From Psychrobacillus soli (GTDB lineage: Bacteria; Bacillota; Bacilli; Bacillales_A; Planococcaceae): DNA of 57,902 nt. How positions within the stretch are numbered: the stretch's first letter is position 1; each line of letters starts with the position of its first letter. The position numbers were made by a program, and so were the translations under genes. Of this stretch, positions 17,798 through 25,729 are shown piece after piece. The stretch spans positions 1 to 57,902 of the forward strand of contig NZ_VDGG01000024.1 in assembly GCF_006861775.1 (NCBI RefSeq), read 5' to 3'. A model generated the notes under the pieces. That model searched no databases. It saw only the letters and a list, made by a program, of their open reading frames with translations, and was not told the DNA's origin.

Positions 17798-18223
17798 TTG
17801 AAGTTTTTGAAAATACTTTTTAGTTTCGTTGTCATCATCGGAATTATCGGCTTTGCCGTATACTATTTTGCTCCAAAAATAATTGCGGATCAAGTAATGG
17901 AAAAAGTAACAGTTGAACTAGAAGATAGTGGCCAATTGGAAAATATTAAACAAGAAATAAAGAAAGACCCGCAGTTACAGGCGTATATAGAAGAAGGTAA
18001 AAATGTAGATAGTAGTCAACTACCATTCCAAACAAAAGAAGAAGCAACAAGAGTATTGCTTAAAAAGTTTAATATAAGCGAATTGCAAGAGATACAAACA
18101 AAAGCTAAAAATGGAATGACGGAAGAAGAAAAGCAAGCCCTTTTTAATCAGATCGAAAGTAAATTAACAGAAGAAGAAATGCTAGCGTTAAAGGCTTTAG
18201 CCTATAAGGAATTGTCCAAGTAA
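17798..18223 (+). CDS. Membrane-anchored helical protein of unknown function
   Basis: The product has 141 residues. After a short basic start one membrane helix (about 4-26) anchors a long acidic helical domain ending in TEEEMLALKALAYKE. The TTG at 17798 is chosen because AGGAGG lies seven bases upstream; the longer frame from 17723 lacks a site. Function unknown. Confidence 0.65.
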   Translation: MKFLKILFSFVVIIGIIGFAVYYFAPKIIADQVMEKVTVELEDSGQLENIKQEIKKDPQLQAYIEEGKNVDSSQLPFQTKEEATRVLLKKFNISELQEIQTKAKNGMTEEEKQALFNQIESKLTEEEMLALKALAYKELSK

Positions 18224-18237
18224 TGGTTTTGAACTAT

Positions 18238-18362
18238 CTCCACTCCTCCTCAGTTGGAATCTTGATCGAGCTACGAGATGGCTTAAGAAATATTTATTTA
18301 GCTGTTCATAAATATTTTTCAAGAAACAGGACAACATGAATAAGAAGAGATACGGAGTGGAG
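18238..18362 (+). promoter_or_regulatory. Long-range complement of the lipoprotein ribosome site
   Basis: CTCCACTCC (18238-18246) is a perfect complement of GGAGTGGAG (18354-18362), which contains the Shine-Dalgarno of the lipoprotein gene. Pairing across 107 bases would hide it. Chance cannot be excluded. Confidence 0.3.
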
Positions 18363-18373
18363 GGATTAATAGG

Positions 18374-18511
18374 ATGAAGCATAAAAGACATATTTTTGCG
18401 CTAATGACTGGTATTTTATCAGTAAGTTTGTTGTTCGGTTGTGGTGTCGATGAAGATGAGCCAGACCCAAGTGAAGAACCTTCAGAACAGCAAGAAGATA
18501 ATAGTCAATAA
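18374..18511 (+). CDS. Small lipoprotein, 45 residues
   Basis: A signal peptide (MKHKRHIFALMTGILSVSLL) ends in the lipobox LFGC at Cys23, followed by a short, very acidic tail (DEDEPDPSEEPSEQQED). GGAGG precedes the ATG by about 11 bases. Such tiny acidic lipoproteins are common near the membrane surface in Bacillales; the role is unknown. Confidence 0.65.
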   Translation: MKHKRHIFALMTGILSVSLLFGCGVDEDEPDPSEEPSEQQEDNSQ

Positions 18512-18532
18512 AACAGGATACATGCGTATACG

Positions 18533-18563
18533 AACATCGTTCAAAAAAGAACGGTGTTTTTAT
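18533..18563 (+). terminator. Terminator of the lipoprotein gene
   Basis: AACATCGTTC pairs with GAACGGTGTT, then TTTTATTT. Confidence 0.75.
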
Positions 18564-18669
18564 TTGATTTTTAAAAGTGCCCTTTTTTTTGCCCGTTCGT
18601 GGCTGTTTTTCAGTTCATCCCGAGTATAGGCGGTATTCATAACGTATTTCATGTATATCAAAAATTAAC

Positions 18670-18753
18670 TTAATTCATTCCAAGTGAATTGGCTGTTGCC
18701 ACATATGATTCATTTTCATCTACATAGTGCTGAACAGCAACTGTTTTTTTGAT
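18670..18753 (-). pseudogene. Fragment resembling a transposase helix-turn-helix
   Basis: A stop-free 27-codon stretch reads KKTVAVQHYVDENESYVATA followed by NSLGMN, the pattern seen at the start of IS3-type OrfA proteins. It is closed by stops on both sides and has no start codon. A further 26-codon frame (18560-18640, minus) has no ribosome site. Taken as an insertion-sequence relic; not certain. Confidence 0.35.
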
Positions 18754-18772
18754 TTAGAGAATTTTCTCATAT

Positions 18773-18818
18773 AAAAAAGCACCTCTAATTATTAGATTGT
18801 ATCTAATAATTGGGGTGC
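18773..18818 (-). terminator. Long terminator of the collagen-like gene
   Basis: A 17-bp stem with one bulged T (GCACC...AATTATTAGA against TCTAATAATT...GGTGC), followed on the minus strand by six T. Confidence 0.85.
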
Positions 18819-18901
18819 AGTTCAATGTTATCGGTGTTGCTTTTTCTTATAGTGGGGGATAGCTAGTTTTGAAATAGACTATGTGATTCTATTTTCCAAG
18901 T

Positions 18902-19444
18902 TTATTGGAGGCGCGTAATGACAAGGTGTGCTGAAACAGGTGTTGTACCGTCTGGTGCTCCAGCGAAAGGGGTAATGGTTAGTGCCGTAGGATTGGCAGC
19001 AGGATTTCGTACAGTGAGTGTTGAATTCATGATTGTCGTTGTTACAAGAGCCATTCCTACTATCTGAGCAGTACCGGTTGCCCGTCCGACCACCGTATAG
19101 GGTAGCTCAGCGTTATTGAGAGTTAAAACCAGTTGGCCCGCTTCGGTAACACTCACCTGAAACAATACCTGATAGGTGCCAATTGCTGCCAAGGTAAATG
19201 AATCGGCGGAAGCTCGGACAATATCCATCCCACTAGTAGGTCCATCTTGCGGGAAATCCACATCACCACCAACAGCAACAGTTGCTTCATTATCAGGAGG
19301 CATCAACGCAAAAAAATCTGCAAATGAGGATACTCCTCCTGGTGGCCCTGGAGGTCCTGGTGGTCCTTCAGGACAGATGCATCCTTTCAATTTAACTTTT
19401 GGAAGCGAACGATTTCCACAACCACATTTTTTACAATTTGACAA
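18902..19444 (-). CDS. Collagen-like spore surface protein (BclA/BclB type)
   Basis: The 180-residue protein starts with a Cys-rich head (NCKKCGCGNRS, GCICPEG), then a very short collagen stretch GPPGPPGPPGG, then a C-terminal beta domain of about 140 residues like that of exosporium BclA-type proteins (DGPTSGMDIVRASADSFTLA). The TTG start is supported by GGAGGTGA six bases upstream; the longer frame to 19708 has no site. Four collagen triplets are far fewer than usual. A SigK-like promoter and terminator bracket it, so mother-cell expression is likely. Confidence 0.8.
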   Translation of the reverse strand: MSNCKKCGCGNRSLPKVKLKGCICPEGPPGPPGPPGGVSSFADFFALMPPDNEATVAVGGDVDFPQDGPTSGMDIVRASADSFTLAAIGTYQVLFQVSVTEAGQLVLTLNNAELPYTVVGRATGTAQIVGMALVTTTIMNSTLTVRNPAANPTALTITPFAGAPDGTTPVSAHLVITRLQ

Positions 19445-19471
19445 ATTAATCACCTCCTCCACTACTATCTC

Positions 19472-19499
19472 TATAATATGTGAGTAATAGCATATCTGT
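19472..19499 (-). promoter_or_regulatory. SigK-like promoter of the collagen-like gene
   Basis: On the minus strand the -10 CATATTATA (19472-19480) fits CATANNNTA and AC (19498-19499) lies 17 bases upstream, as in late mother-cell promoters. Confidence 0.6.
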
Positions 19500-19721
19500 T
19501 TGGGAAAAAAAGAGTGAAGGTCTCTGAATGGAGAGTAAAGGCAATTGGTTTTACAGATGATAAATTCAAAGTTTATTTTTTTCGCGAAATTTAGAATAGA
19601 TAATGTATTTGCATTTACAAACTGCCAAAGTAAAGGTGCAGATGGAATATTACACAAATGGAAAAAGGATCCTGTCAATAACCTAGAACAACTAAATGTA
19701 AAATGCATGAGGGAGGATTAG

Positions 19722-20047
19722 TGTCTAGAATATAGAGATACAGAAGTTGTTTTTAGTCATACAGAAAAAGTCGGTTTTGCCTTCTTCGACATCTATAAGG
19801 ATTGTGTATGTCGTGAACGCAGTACGGGGGATGACACTTTAAAAATGCGCTAATTCCAGAAAAATTCGTCCACGCGAATCTAGATAGCTATCAGCCAAAT
19901 ACAAATATTCAACGATCAATGTGCAAGCTGGTGAACAAATTCATGAACAATTTTCCAAGTGATTATGGCGAGCCACGAACTGTAGGGCAAAGAATTTCGG
20001 TTTTAACGCAACTATGGGAGAGCAATGAATCAGAGCTTGAAACCTGA
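19722..20047 (+). pseudogene. Decayed phage DnaC-like replication protein
   Basis: Two frames must be joined. The first reads VGFAFFDIYKDCVCRERSTG, ending at a stop at 19851; after a frameshift the second reads IPEKFVHANLDSYQPNTN. This matches the region of phage DnaC/DnaI helicase loaders where CxCRER precedes SGIPEKF and the ATPase. No Walker A follows, so the ATPase is deleted or replaced. The flank 19500-19721 holds only short frames. Confidence 0.5.
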
Positions 20048-20331
20048 GGATCATTCTGAAATTAGACATAAACACAATAATTTTGGGATTAGCGACATAT
20101 AAAAGCATCCTCATCTACAGGTGGGCAATGAAAATACCATAGTTGTTTGTGAAAAAGAACAATGTGAAAAAACTATAAACAAAGGCGACCAAGATCTTCT
20201 TCATGTGGATTTACGTTAGAGCATTAGATCCAATCAAATCATGAGACTGTAAACATTTTATAAAATGACTGCAGCAGAACATGCACTAGCTATTAATTGA
20301 AACTGAATTAATTTTTTATGTATATATTTTT
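20048..20331. other. Non-coding remnant between phage fragments
   Basis: Short broken frames only. One 37-codon stretch contains CEKEQCEKTINKGDQ and could be part of another phage gene. Nothing intact is visible. Confidence 0.35.
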
Positions 20332-20543
20332 AGATCGATACCTAAATCTTCTAATAAATTGAAACTTGCTGTAGCAATAGAAGGACAGATAAGGCCTACT
20401 AAGAAACCCGATCTTGATAAACTAGTGCAGGGTATAAAGGACGGCATGAGTAAAGTTGTAAGGCATGACAATGCACAGACTTTAATATGGAAGTTCGCAA
20501 GTTCTATTCAGACAATCCAAGTACTGGGGTGAAAGTAAAATAA
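20332..20543 (+). pseudogene. Decayed RusA-family Holliday junction resolvase
   Basis: The frame reads RSIPKSSNKLKLAVAIEGQ then IRPTKKPDLDKLVQGIKDGM, matching the RusA core, including the KPDxDxL aspartates and a later HDNAQ where the family has xDDSQ. The N-terminus is missing and a frameshift separates the C-terminal YSDNPSTGVKVK. It is a relic of a phage replication module together with the DnaC-like fragment. Confidence 0.6.
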
Positions 20544-20568
20544 TCACTGACGGACTAGGCTGACTGAT

Positions 20569-20600
20569 AAAAAGCTAAAGACAGGTCAAAAACCTGTCTT
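20569..20600 (-). terminator. Terminator of the YjcZ gene
   Basis: AAGACAGGT pairs with ACCTGTCTT; the T run lies on the minus strand. Confidence 0.75.
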
Positions 20601-20637
20601 AGATTGTAGTGTGAATTTAGGTTCTAAGCTCTTTGCA

Positions 20638-20751
20638 TCAGCAGTAACCGCCACCTAAGAAACTTGCGCCAATAATAATCAAAAGAATAAACAGAACAAC
20701 AATCAAAGCGAATCCTGAACCGTTTCCGTATCCGCCAACCGCTTCTCCCAT
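20638..20751 (-). CDS. YjcZ-family sporulation protein, 37 residues
   Basis: A glycine-rich head ([19 protein letters not shown]) leads into one membrane helix and the tail [10 protein letters not shown], the usual YjcZ/YczN pattern of tiny spore-associated membrane proteins. GGAGGTG precedes the ATG. A CATGTACTA word upstream is one base off a SigK -10, but no good -35 is seen. Confidence 0.85.
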   Translation of the reverse strand: MGEAVGGYGNGSGFALIVVLFILLIIIGASFLGGGYC

Positions 20752-20933
20752 ACTATACACCTCCTATATTTGGGATAGTACATGTAAAACCACTGGAGGC
20801 ACAGCAAGGCTGTTATGACGTGCTCTTCAGTTATAAAGTAGCTTATTCATAATGTGAAAAAGCACCGGGGCAAATGTCATAGGGAGATTAATTCAACGAG
20901 AAAGCGTTGCTTTAAGACCAATAAATATGCACA

Positions 20934-20957
20934 AAAAAAGACCCTTTTCAAGGTCTA
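20934..20957 (-). terminator. Terminator overlapping a small gene's 3' end
   Basis: On the minus strand AGACC pairs with GGTCT and seven T follow. The upstream part 20752-20930 shows no gene. Confidence 0.65.
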
Positions 20958-21127
20958 ATACGTTTTATTTCACTACTCACATGTTCTCGAACGATTAGTA
21001 ATTCAATAACATCTTGAGCAGAATATGAATAAGAAGCATGCTCAGGAACAAGTTCATTGAATTGTTTTACTAGCTGGTTAAGGGTTTCAACATAAAAATC
21101 GTTGATGGTTAACTCTAATTTTATCAT
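20948..21127 (-). CDS. Small hypothetical protein, 59 residues
   Basis: The predicted protein MIKLELTINDFYVETLNQLV... is strand-helix-helix, with a C-terminal basic EIKRIRP. The start at 21127 follows AGAAGGAG at good spacing; an ATG nine codons upstream lies before that site. No family is recognised. The size and ribbon-helix-helix-like start could suit a DNA-binding or antitoxin-like protein, but no partner gene is adjacent. Confidence 0.55.
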   Translation of the reverse strand: MIKLELTINDFYVETLNQLVKQFNELVPEHASYSYSAQDVIELLIVREHVSSEIKRIRP

Positions 21128-21297
21128 ATTTTTCTCCTTCTTTTTCATAAGCATTAACCAAATTACATTTATTTATTCAATTAACAATATGACATTTCGA
21201 TTGAGATATATTCCAACTTTCTACCGCAAAAGCACCTATATATCCTTAAAAGAGTATCTTAATGTAGAAAACACTTTGAGAAATCGGAGGGGATAGC

Positions 21298-22080
21298 ATG
21301 GGATACTTTGTGGAAGTAGAACAAGGAGTAAAAATATATGTAGAGGATATCAACCCAGCGGGAAAGAAAACAATACTGTTTATCCATGGTTGGCCATTAA
21401 GTCATAAGCAGTTTGAATACCAATTTAATGTTCTTCCAGCAATGGGATATAGATGTATAGGCATTGACTGGAGGGGTTTCGGTAATTCAGACAAACCAAT
21501 CAGTGGCTACAATTTCGACAGATTGGCAGATGATGTTTATGCAGTAGTAAGAGCCTTACAGTTAAACGATTTCACACTCGCCGGACACTCCACTGGAGGG
21601 GCGATCTCGATTCGTTATATGGCTCGATATCAAGGTTATGGAGTATCAAAACTTGTCTTAATAGACGCCGCTTCTCCGTCTAGTGTTGAGGAAGGAGTAG
21701 CTAATATGTTCATTGCTGAAACACTTAATGATCGCCCTAAAATGCTGCGAGGAGTAACGGATATTTTTTTCTTCCAGTATATTTCTGTCCCACTAGCTGA
21801 CTGGTTTTTTCAGATGGGATTAGAAGCTGCGGGTTGGTCGACTGCCGCCATTATGATGACATTAAGAGATGAGAATGTGTACAGTGATCTTGGAAAAATA
21901 TTAGTTCCAACGCTAATTATTCATGGCATACATGACAAAGTTGTTCCGTTTAGTAAAGGACAAGAAACAAACAAGTTGATAAAAAATTCACAGCTTGTTC
22001 CATTTCAATACAGTGGTCATGCTCCTTTCTTGGAAGAACGAGACAAGTTTAATCAGCAATTAATACAATTTATTGGCTGA
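21298..22080 (+). CDS. Alpha/beta hydrolase (haloperoxidase-like)
   Basis: A 260-residue hydrolase: oxyanion loop FIHGWPLSH, nucleophile Ser98 in AGHSTGGA, Asp in IHGIHDKVVP, and His in SGHAPFLEE. Similar proteins are annotated as non-haem chloroperoxidases or esterases; the substrate is unknown. GGAGGGG precedes the ATG. It stands alone after the phage relic and before the ku-ligD pair. Confidence 0.87.
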   Translation: MGYFVEVEQGVKIYVEDINPAGKKTILFIHGWPLSHKQFEYQFNVLPAMGYRCIGIDWRGFGNSDKPISGYNFDRLADDVYAVVRALQLNDFTLAGHSTGGAISIRYMARYQGYGVSKLVLIDAASPSSVEEGVANMFIAETLNDRPKMLRGVTDIFFFQYISVPLADWFFQMGLEAAGWSTAAIMMTLRDENVYSDLGKILVPTLIIHGIHDKVVPFSKGQETNKLIKNSQLVPFQYSGHAPFLEERDKFNQQLIQFIG

Positions 22081-22102
22081 TAGTTTCCTCATTTGAAGTA
22101 TT

Positions 22103-22265
22103 GGTTTGCCTAATGGGGAATTACTATTCAATTTAACTGATGCAGAAGATTTTGGGGATATTGCTACTAAGGATAAAATTCAGGATTATCATGATAAAAA
22201 GCCCCAATTGTAATTCCAGTCCTTCGAAAGTAGCTGAACTTAAAGAGAAAATGAAAAAAAACTAA
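22103..22265 (+). pseudogene. Frameshifted C-terminal fragment of an unknown protein
   Basis: One frame reads GLPNGELLFNLTDAEDFGDI and stops at 22211; a shifted frame continues SSPSKVAELKEKMKKN. The codon pattern and charged sequence look like real protein, but there is no start. The family is not recognised. Confidence 0.35.
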
Positions 22266-22299
22266 ATGCGACCTTCTCTGAATTAAGTTGGTCGCATTC
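22265..22299. terminator. Terminator between convergent remnant and ku
   Basis: AATGCGACC pairs with GGTCGCATT over a 16-base loop; a weak T run follows. Confidence 0.65.
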
Positions 22300-22305
22300 T
22301 TTGAA

Positions 22306-23127
22306 TTATGATGTTTTAGCTACTTTTTTCTTTCTTGTAGCTGGTTTCTTTTTAGATGTCTTATCAAGTGAGGCTTGAAGTGCTGACATTAGGTCAGTTA
22401 CATTATCAGGAAGGGGTTGTTTATCACTCACCGAAACTGTATTGTTACTTGCTTTTTTCTCCTCTATTAACTCCATCAACGCAGTGCGATATTCATCCGT
22501 ATACTTTGCTGGATCAAAGGCAGTGGTTAATTGGTCAACAAGCATAAGAGCTGTATCCAATTCTTTTTGGACAACTGTCTCTTCACTTGGGATATTCGGG
22601 ACATCTGCAGTACTTCGAACTTCATCTGGGAAATGGATTGTCTCCATTACTAACGTATCTTCATAAACTCGTACAACCGCTAATTGTTCTTTGGATCGTA
22701 TTATTATTTTCGCGACACCTATTTTGCCTGATTCTTTTAATGTTTCCCTTAAAAGGGAATATGCCTTTCCGCCTGTTGTATCGGGTGACAAAAAATAAGA
22801 ACGCTCAAAATAAATAGGGTCGATTTCTTCTAATTTCACAAAATCAATTATCTCTACGGCTTTATCTTCATTTTCCTTCTTCAGTCTTTCGAGTTCTTCT
22901 GCTTCTAACACTACAAACTTATTTTTGGCATATTCGTACGCTTTTACGATATCCTCTTCTTTAACTTCTTGTTCGCATCCTTCACACACTTTTTTATAAC
23001 TAATAGGTGCATGACACTCTTTATGAAGCTGTCTTAATTTAATATCTTTATTTTCAGTTGCAGAATGCAATTTAATTGGAATATTAACTAATCCAAAGCT
23101 GATGCTGCCTTTCCAAACCGTATGCAT
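22306..23127 (-). CDS. ku: Ku protein of bacterial non-homologous end joining
   Basis: The homodimeric ring-shaped protein binds DNA double-strand ends and recruits LigD. The 273-residue sequence opens with the signature WKGSISFGLVNIPIKL and has the ERSYFLSPD stretch of the Ku core; the last 20 residues are a Lys/Arg-rich tail (KKKPATRKKKVAKTS) of the kind that contacts DNA. GAAGGTG precedes the ATG. It is divergent from ligD, forming the minimal two-gene repair system typical of spore-formers. Confidence 0.95.
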   Translation of the reverse strand: MHTVWKGSISFGLVNIPIKLHSATENKDIKLRQLHKECHAPISYKKVCEGCEQEVKEEDIVKAYEYAKNKFVVLEAEELERLKKENEDKAVEIIDFVKLEEIDPIYFERSYFLSPDTTGGKAYSLLRETLKESGKIGVAKIIIRSKEQLAVVRVYEDTLVMETIHFPDEVRSTADVPNIPSEETVVQKELDTALMLVDQLTTAFDPAKYTDEYRTALMELIEEKKASNNTVSVSDKQPLPDNVTDLMSALQASLDKTSKKKPATRKKKVAKTS

Positions 23128-23154
23128 ATTTTCACCTTCAATTCATTTTCTTAT

Positions 23155-23184
23155 TACTATGCAATCTTTTGTGCCCTTTTATGT
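23155..23184 (-). promoter_or_regulatory. Possible SigG-like promoter of ku
   Basis: On the minus strand CATAGTA (23155-23161) fits CATNNTA, and ACATA lies 18 bases upstream (consensus GNATA). B. subtilis ku-ligD is forespore-expressed, so this is plausible but weak. Confidence 0.3.
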
Positions 23185-23238
23185 ATTAGAAAACAATATT
23201 TACGAATCCTATACAAAAAGGAAGTGGGCTGAAGATAT

Positions 23239-25068
23239 TTGAAACCGATGCTTTTGACAGTAGCAGATGAAATTCCAAATGGGGATGAGTGGATTTATGA
23301 AACAAAATACGATGGTTTTAGATGCATGTTAGAGTGGGAGGAAAAGACACCCATTTTGAAAAGCAGAGGTGGAAAATCACTAAATCATATATTTCCTGAA
23401 GTTATTGAATATTGCCATGGAATATATGATAGGATTCGATCAATCTTACCGTTAAGACTTGATGGAGAAATTGTGTACTTAATAAACAATTTCAAAAGTG
23501 ATTTTTCAGTAGTGCAATTAAGGAACAGAATGCAAAATCAAGATACTATTACAGCACATGTAAATAATTTTCCTTGTCATTATATAGTGTTCGATATCTT
23601 AGAATATAAAAGTGAAATACAAACTAACCGACATTTAAATACTCGCAAACAGTTATTAGAAAAATTATTTAAATCATTAAAAATACCTAGTCATGTTAAC
23701 TACGAAAATTCTAACAGAATCCAAACTATAGATGTTTTTGAAAACAGCGAATTACTGTGGAATAAGGTTAAAGTATGTAATGGAGAAGGGATTATTGCCA
23801 AGAAAAAGACGAGTAAATGGGTAGGGGGTACACGTTCTCTTAGTTGGGTCAAAATAAAAAATTGGAGATACGTGGATGTCATCCTTACGAAATACGATAA
23901 AAACAATGGCTATTTTAATGGTACTATTTATCAAAATAATGTGCTTATAGAAATTGTTTCTGTTCGTCATGGTCTTACAGATGAGGAATCTAAGACGCTG
24001 AAAGCATTCTTTGAAGCTAATGGGACAAAGCAAAAAGGAGAGGTTTGGTCAATAGAGCCATCCATTTGTGTCAATATAGCTTGTATCGATTTTCAAGGGG
24101 ACAAATTAAGAGAGCCACGATTTAATGGATTTAAATTTGGAACGACCCCAAGGGAGTGTAATTGGGAAAGCATGCGTCGGCAGCTGAACCCACTTCCTGA
24201 AAGAGTAGAAGTAACTCATCCAGAAAAGCCTATATGGCCAATCATCCACTATACAAAAGACGACTATCTTTATTATTTGCAAAAAATATCTACCTACATG
24301 CTTCCTTTTCTAAAAGACAGACTGCTAACAGTTATCCGTTACCCACACGGGATGACTGGAAACAATGACAGATTTTTTCAAAAACATGCACCCGATTATT
24401 CGCCGAACTTCATTAAGACTAAGCTTGTTGATGATATTAACTATATTTTGTGTAACGATATTGAATCTTTGCTCTGGTTAGGTAATCAACTTGCACTAGA
24501 GTTTCATATACCTTTCCAAACGATTCATACTAATAAACCAACTGAAATTGTATTTGACTTGGATCCGCCTTCTATTTATGAATTTCCCTTGGCTGTTGAA
24601 GCCGCATTACGAATGAAAGCTATATTTGACCAATTCGAGTTGACGTCCTATATAAAAACATCGGGCGGAAAAGGCATGCAAGTGTATTTACCAATACCTA
24701 GTGATACTTTTTCCTATGAAGATACTGGAATATTCACTAAATTTGTTTGCAATTTCTTAGTTGAACAGTATCCTAAATGGTTTACAATGGAGCGGCTTAA
24801 AAAGAATCGTGGAAATAAATTATATTTGGATTACGTGCAGCATAAAGAAGGAAAGACGATCATCGCCCCATATTCGCCAAGAGGTAGTGAGTTAGGACTT
24901 ATAGCCACTCCTTTAAATTGGAATGAAGTTAATGATTCACTAAATCCTTCTTCGTTTAATATTCCTGCGATATTAGATCGGATTAAAGAACAATCAAATC
25001 CATTTCGAGATTTTCGACAGAATATTAACACAGAAATGTTTAAGGATGTACTTAACCAACTGAAATAA
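23239..25068 (+). CDS. ligD: ATP-dependent DNA ligase LigD with ligase and polymerase domains
   Basis: A 609-residue repair enzyme seals and fills broken ends held by Ku. The N-terminal ligase domain has the adenylated lysine at Lys23 in ETKYDGFR and motif EGIIAKKKTSKW; the C-terminal half is a primase-like polymerase with VFDLDPPS (metal aspartates near 441) and SGGKGMQVYLP. There is no phosphoesterase domain, as in Bacillus LigD. The start is TTG with only a weak upstream site; an ATG three codons later is an alternative. Confidence 0.93.
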   Translation: MKPMLLTVADEIPNGDEWIYETKYDGFRCMLEWEEKTPILKSRGGKSLNHIFPEVIEYCHGIYDRIRSILPLRLDGEIVYLINNFKSDFSVVQLRNRMQNQDTITAHVNNFPCHYIVFDILEYKSEIQTNRHLNTRKQLLEKLFKSLKIPSHVNYENSNRIQTIDVFENSELLWNKVKVCNGEGIIAKKKTSKWVGGTRSLSWVKIKNWRYVDVILTKYDKNNGYFNGTIYQNNVLIEIVSVRHGLTDEESKTLKAFFEANGTKQKGEVWSIEPSICVNIACIDFQGDKLREPRFNGFKFGTTPRECNWESMRRQLNPLPERVEVTHPEKPIWPIIHYTKDDYLYYLQKISTYMLPFLKDRLLTVIRYPHGMTGNNDRFFQKHAPDYSPNFIKTKLVDDINYILCNDIESLLWLGNQLALEFHIPFQTIHTNKPTEIVFDLDPPSIYEFPLAVEAALRMKAIFDQFELTSYIKTSGGKGMQVYLPIPSDTFSYEDTGIFTKFVCNFLVEQYPKWFTMERLKKNRGNKLYLDYVQHKEGKTIIAPYSPRGSELGLIATPLNWNEVNDSLNPSSFNIPAILDRIKEQSNPFRDFRQNINTEMFKDVLNQLK

Positions 25069-25244
25069 CTCATAAATGTAGAAACTATCATTCACTATTT
25101 TATTAAAACGTTCCTATGTAATAGGATTTTCAAGATTTGTATAACATGTATTACAAAAATATTTTGGTTTTACATAAAAATCACAAAAATACTGAAAAGG
25201 CATGAAAATATACGAAAACAGTATAATAGCAAATGTAAGAGAAG

Positions 25245-25260
25245 TCCTGTTATAATAGGA
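25245..25260 (+). promoter_or_regulatory. Extended -10 promoter within a palindrome upstream of brxA
   Basis: TCCTGTTATAATAGGA is a near-perfect dyad centred on the -10 TATAAT (25251-25256) with TG at the extended position. No clear -35 is present. Confidence 0.5.
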
Positions 25261-25291
25261 TTTGTGAATATAAATGAAAGCAGGCGAAACC

Positions 25292-25729
25292 ATGAACGCA
25301 TACGATGAATATATGCAAGGCATAGTAAAACCAATGAGAAGTGAATTAACAAACGCAGGATTTAAAGAATTAGTAACTCCCGAAGATGTACAAGACCATA
25401 TGGCAACTGCAGAAGGAGTCTCATTAATCGTTATAAACTCCGTATGTGGTTGTGCAGCAGGATTAGCAAGACCAGCAGTAATAGCAGCAGTGGAAGAATT
25501 AGAAACGAAACCTAATAACTTAGTAACTGTATTTGCTGGACAAGATCAAGAAGCAACTGCAACGATGAGAGGTTATTTTGAAGAAGTACCGCCAAGTTCA
25601 CCGTCTATCGCGATTTGGAAAGATGACCAATTAGCATATTTCATTCCACGTGAACAAATAGAAAGCAATTCGATGGAAACGATTAAAGATCATCTATCTG
25701 GTGTTCTTACTCAAATTGTTTCTTCATGA
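25292..25729 (+). CDS. brxA: Bacilliredoxin BrxA/BrxB family (YphP-like)
   Basis: A 145-residue thioredoxin-fold protein that removes bacillithiol from oxidised protein thiols. The active site is the atypical CGC in SVCGCAAGLARPA. The start at 25292 (MNAYDEYM) gives the family length; the ATG at 25274 would add six residues. The last bases overlap the next start (ATGA), so the methyltransferase gene is coupled. The paralogue assignment (A rather than B) rests on the yphP-ypiP-ypjP order. Confidence 0.9.
   Translation: MNAYDEYMQGIVKPMRSELTNAGFKELVTPEDVQDHMATAEGVSLIVINSVCGCAAGLARPAVIAAVEELETKPNNLVTVFAGQDQEATATMRGYFEEVPPSSPSIAIWKDDQLAYFIPREQIESNSMETIKDHLSGVLTQIVSS

Noticed and set aside
18441-18629. 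62-codon open frame downstream of the lipoprotein start
   Set aside because: It overlaps the lipoprotein gene and its terminator and has no ribosome site.
19176-19487. 103-codon frame opposite the collagen-like gene
   Set aside because: It is an antisense shadow whose GGPGGPGG pattern comes from the collagen codons.
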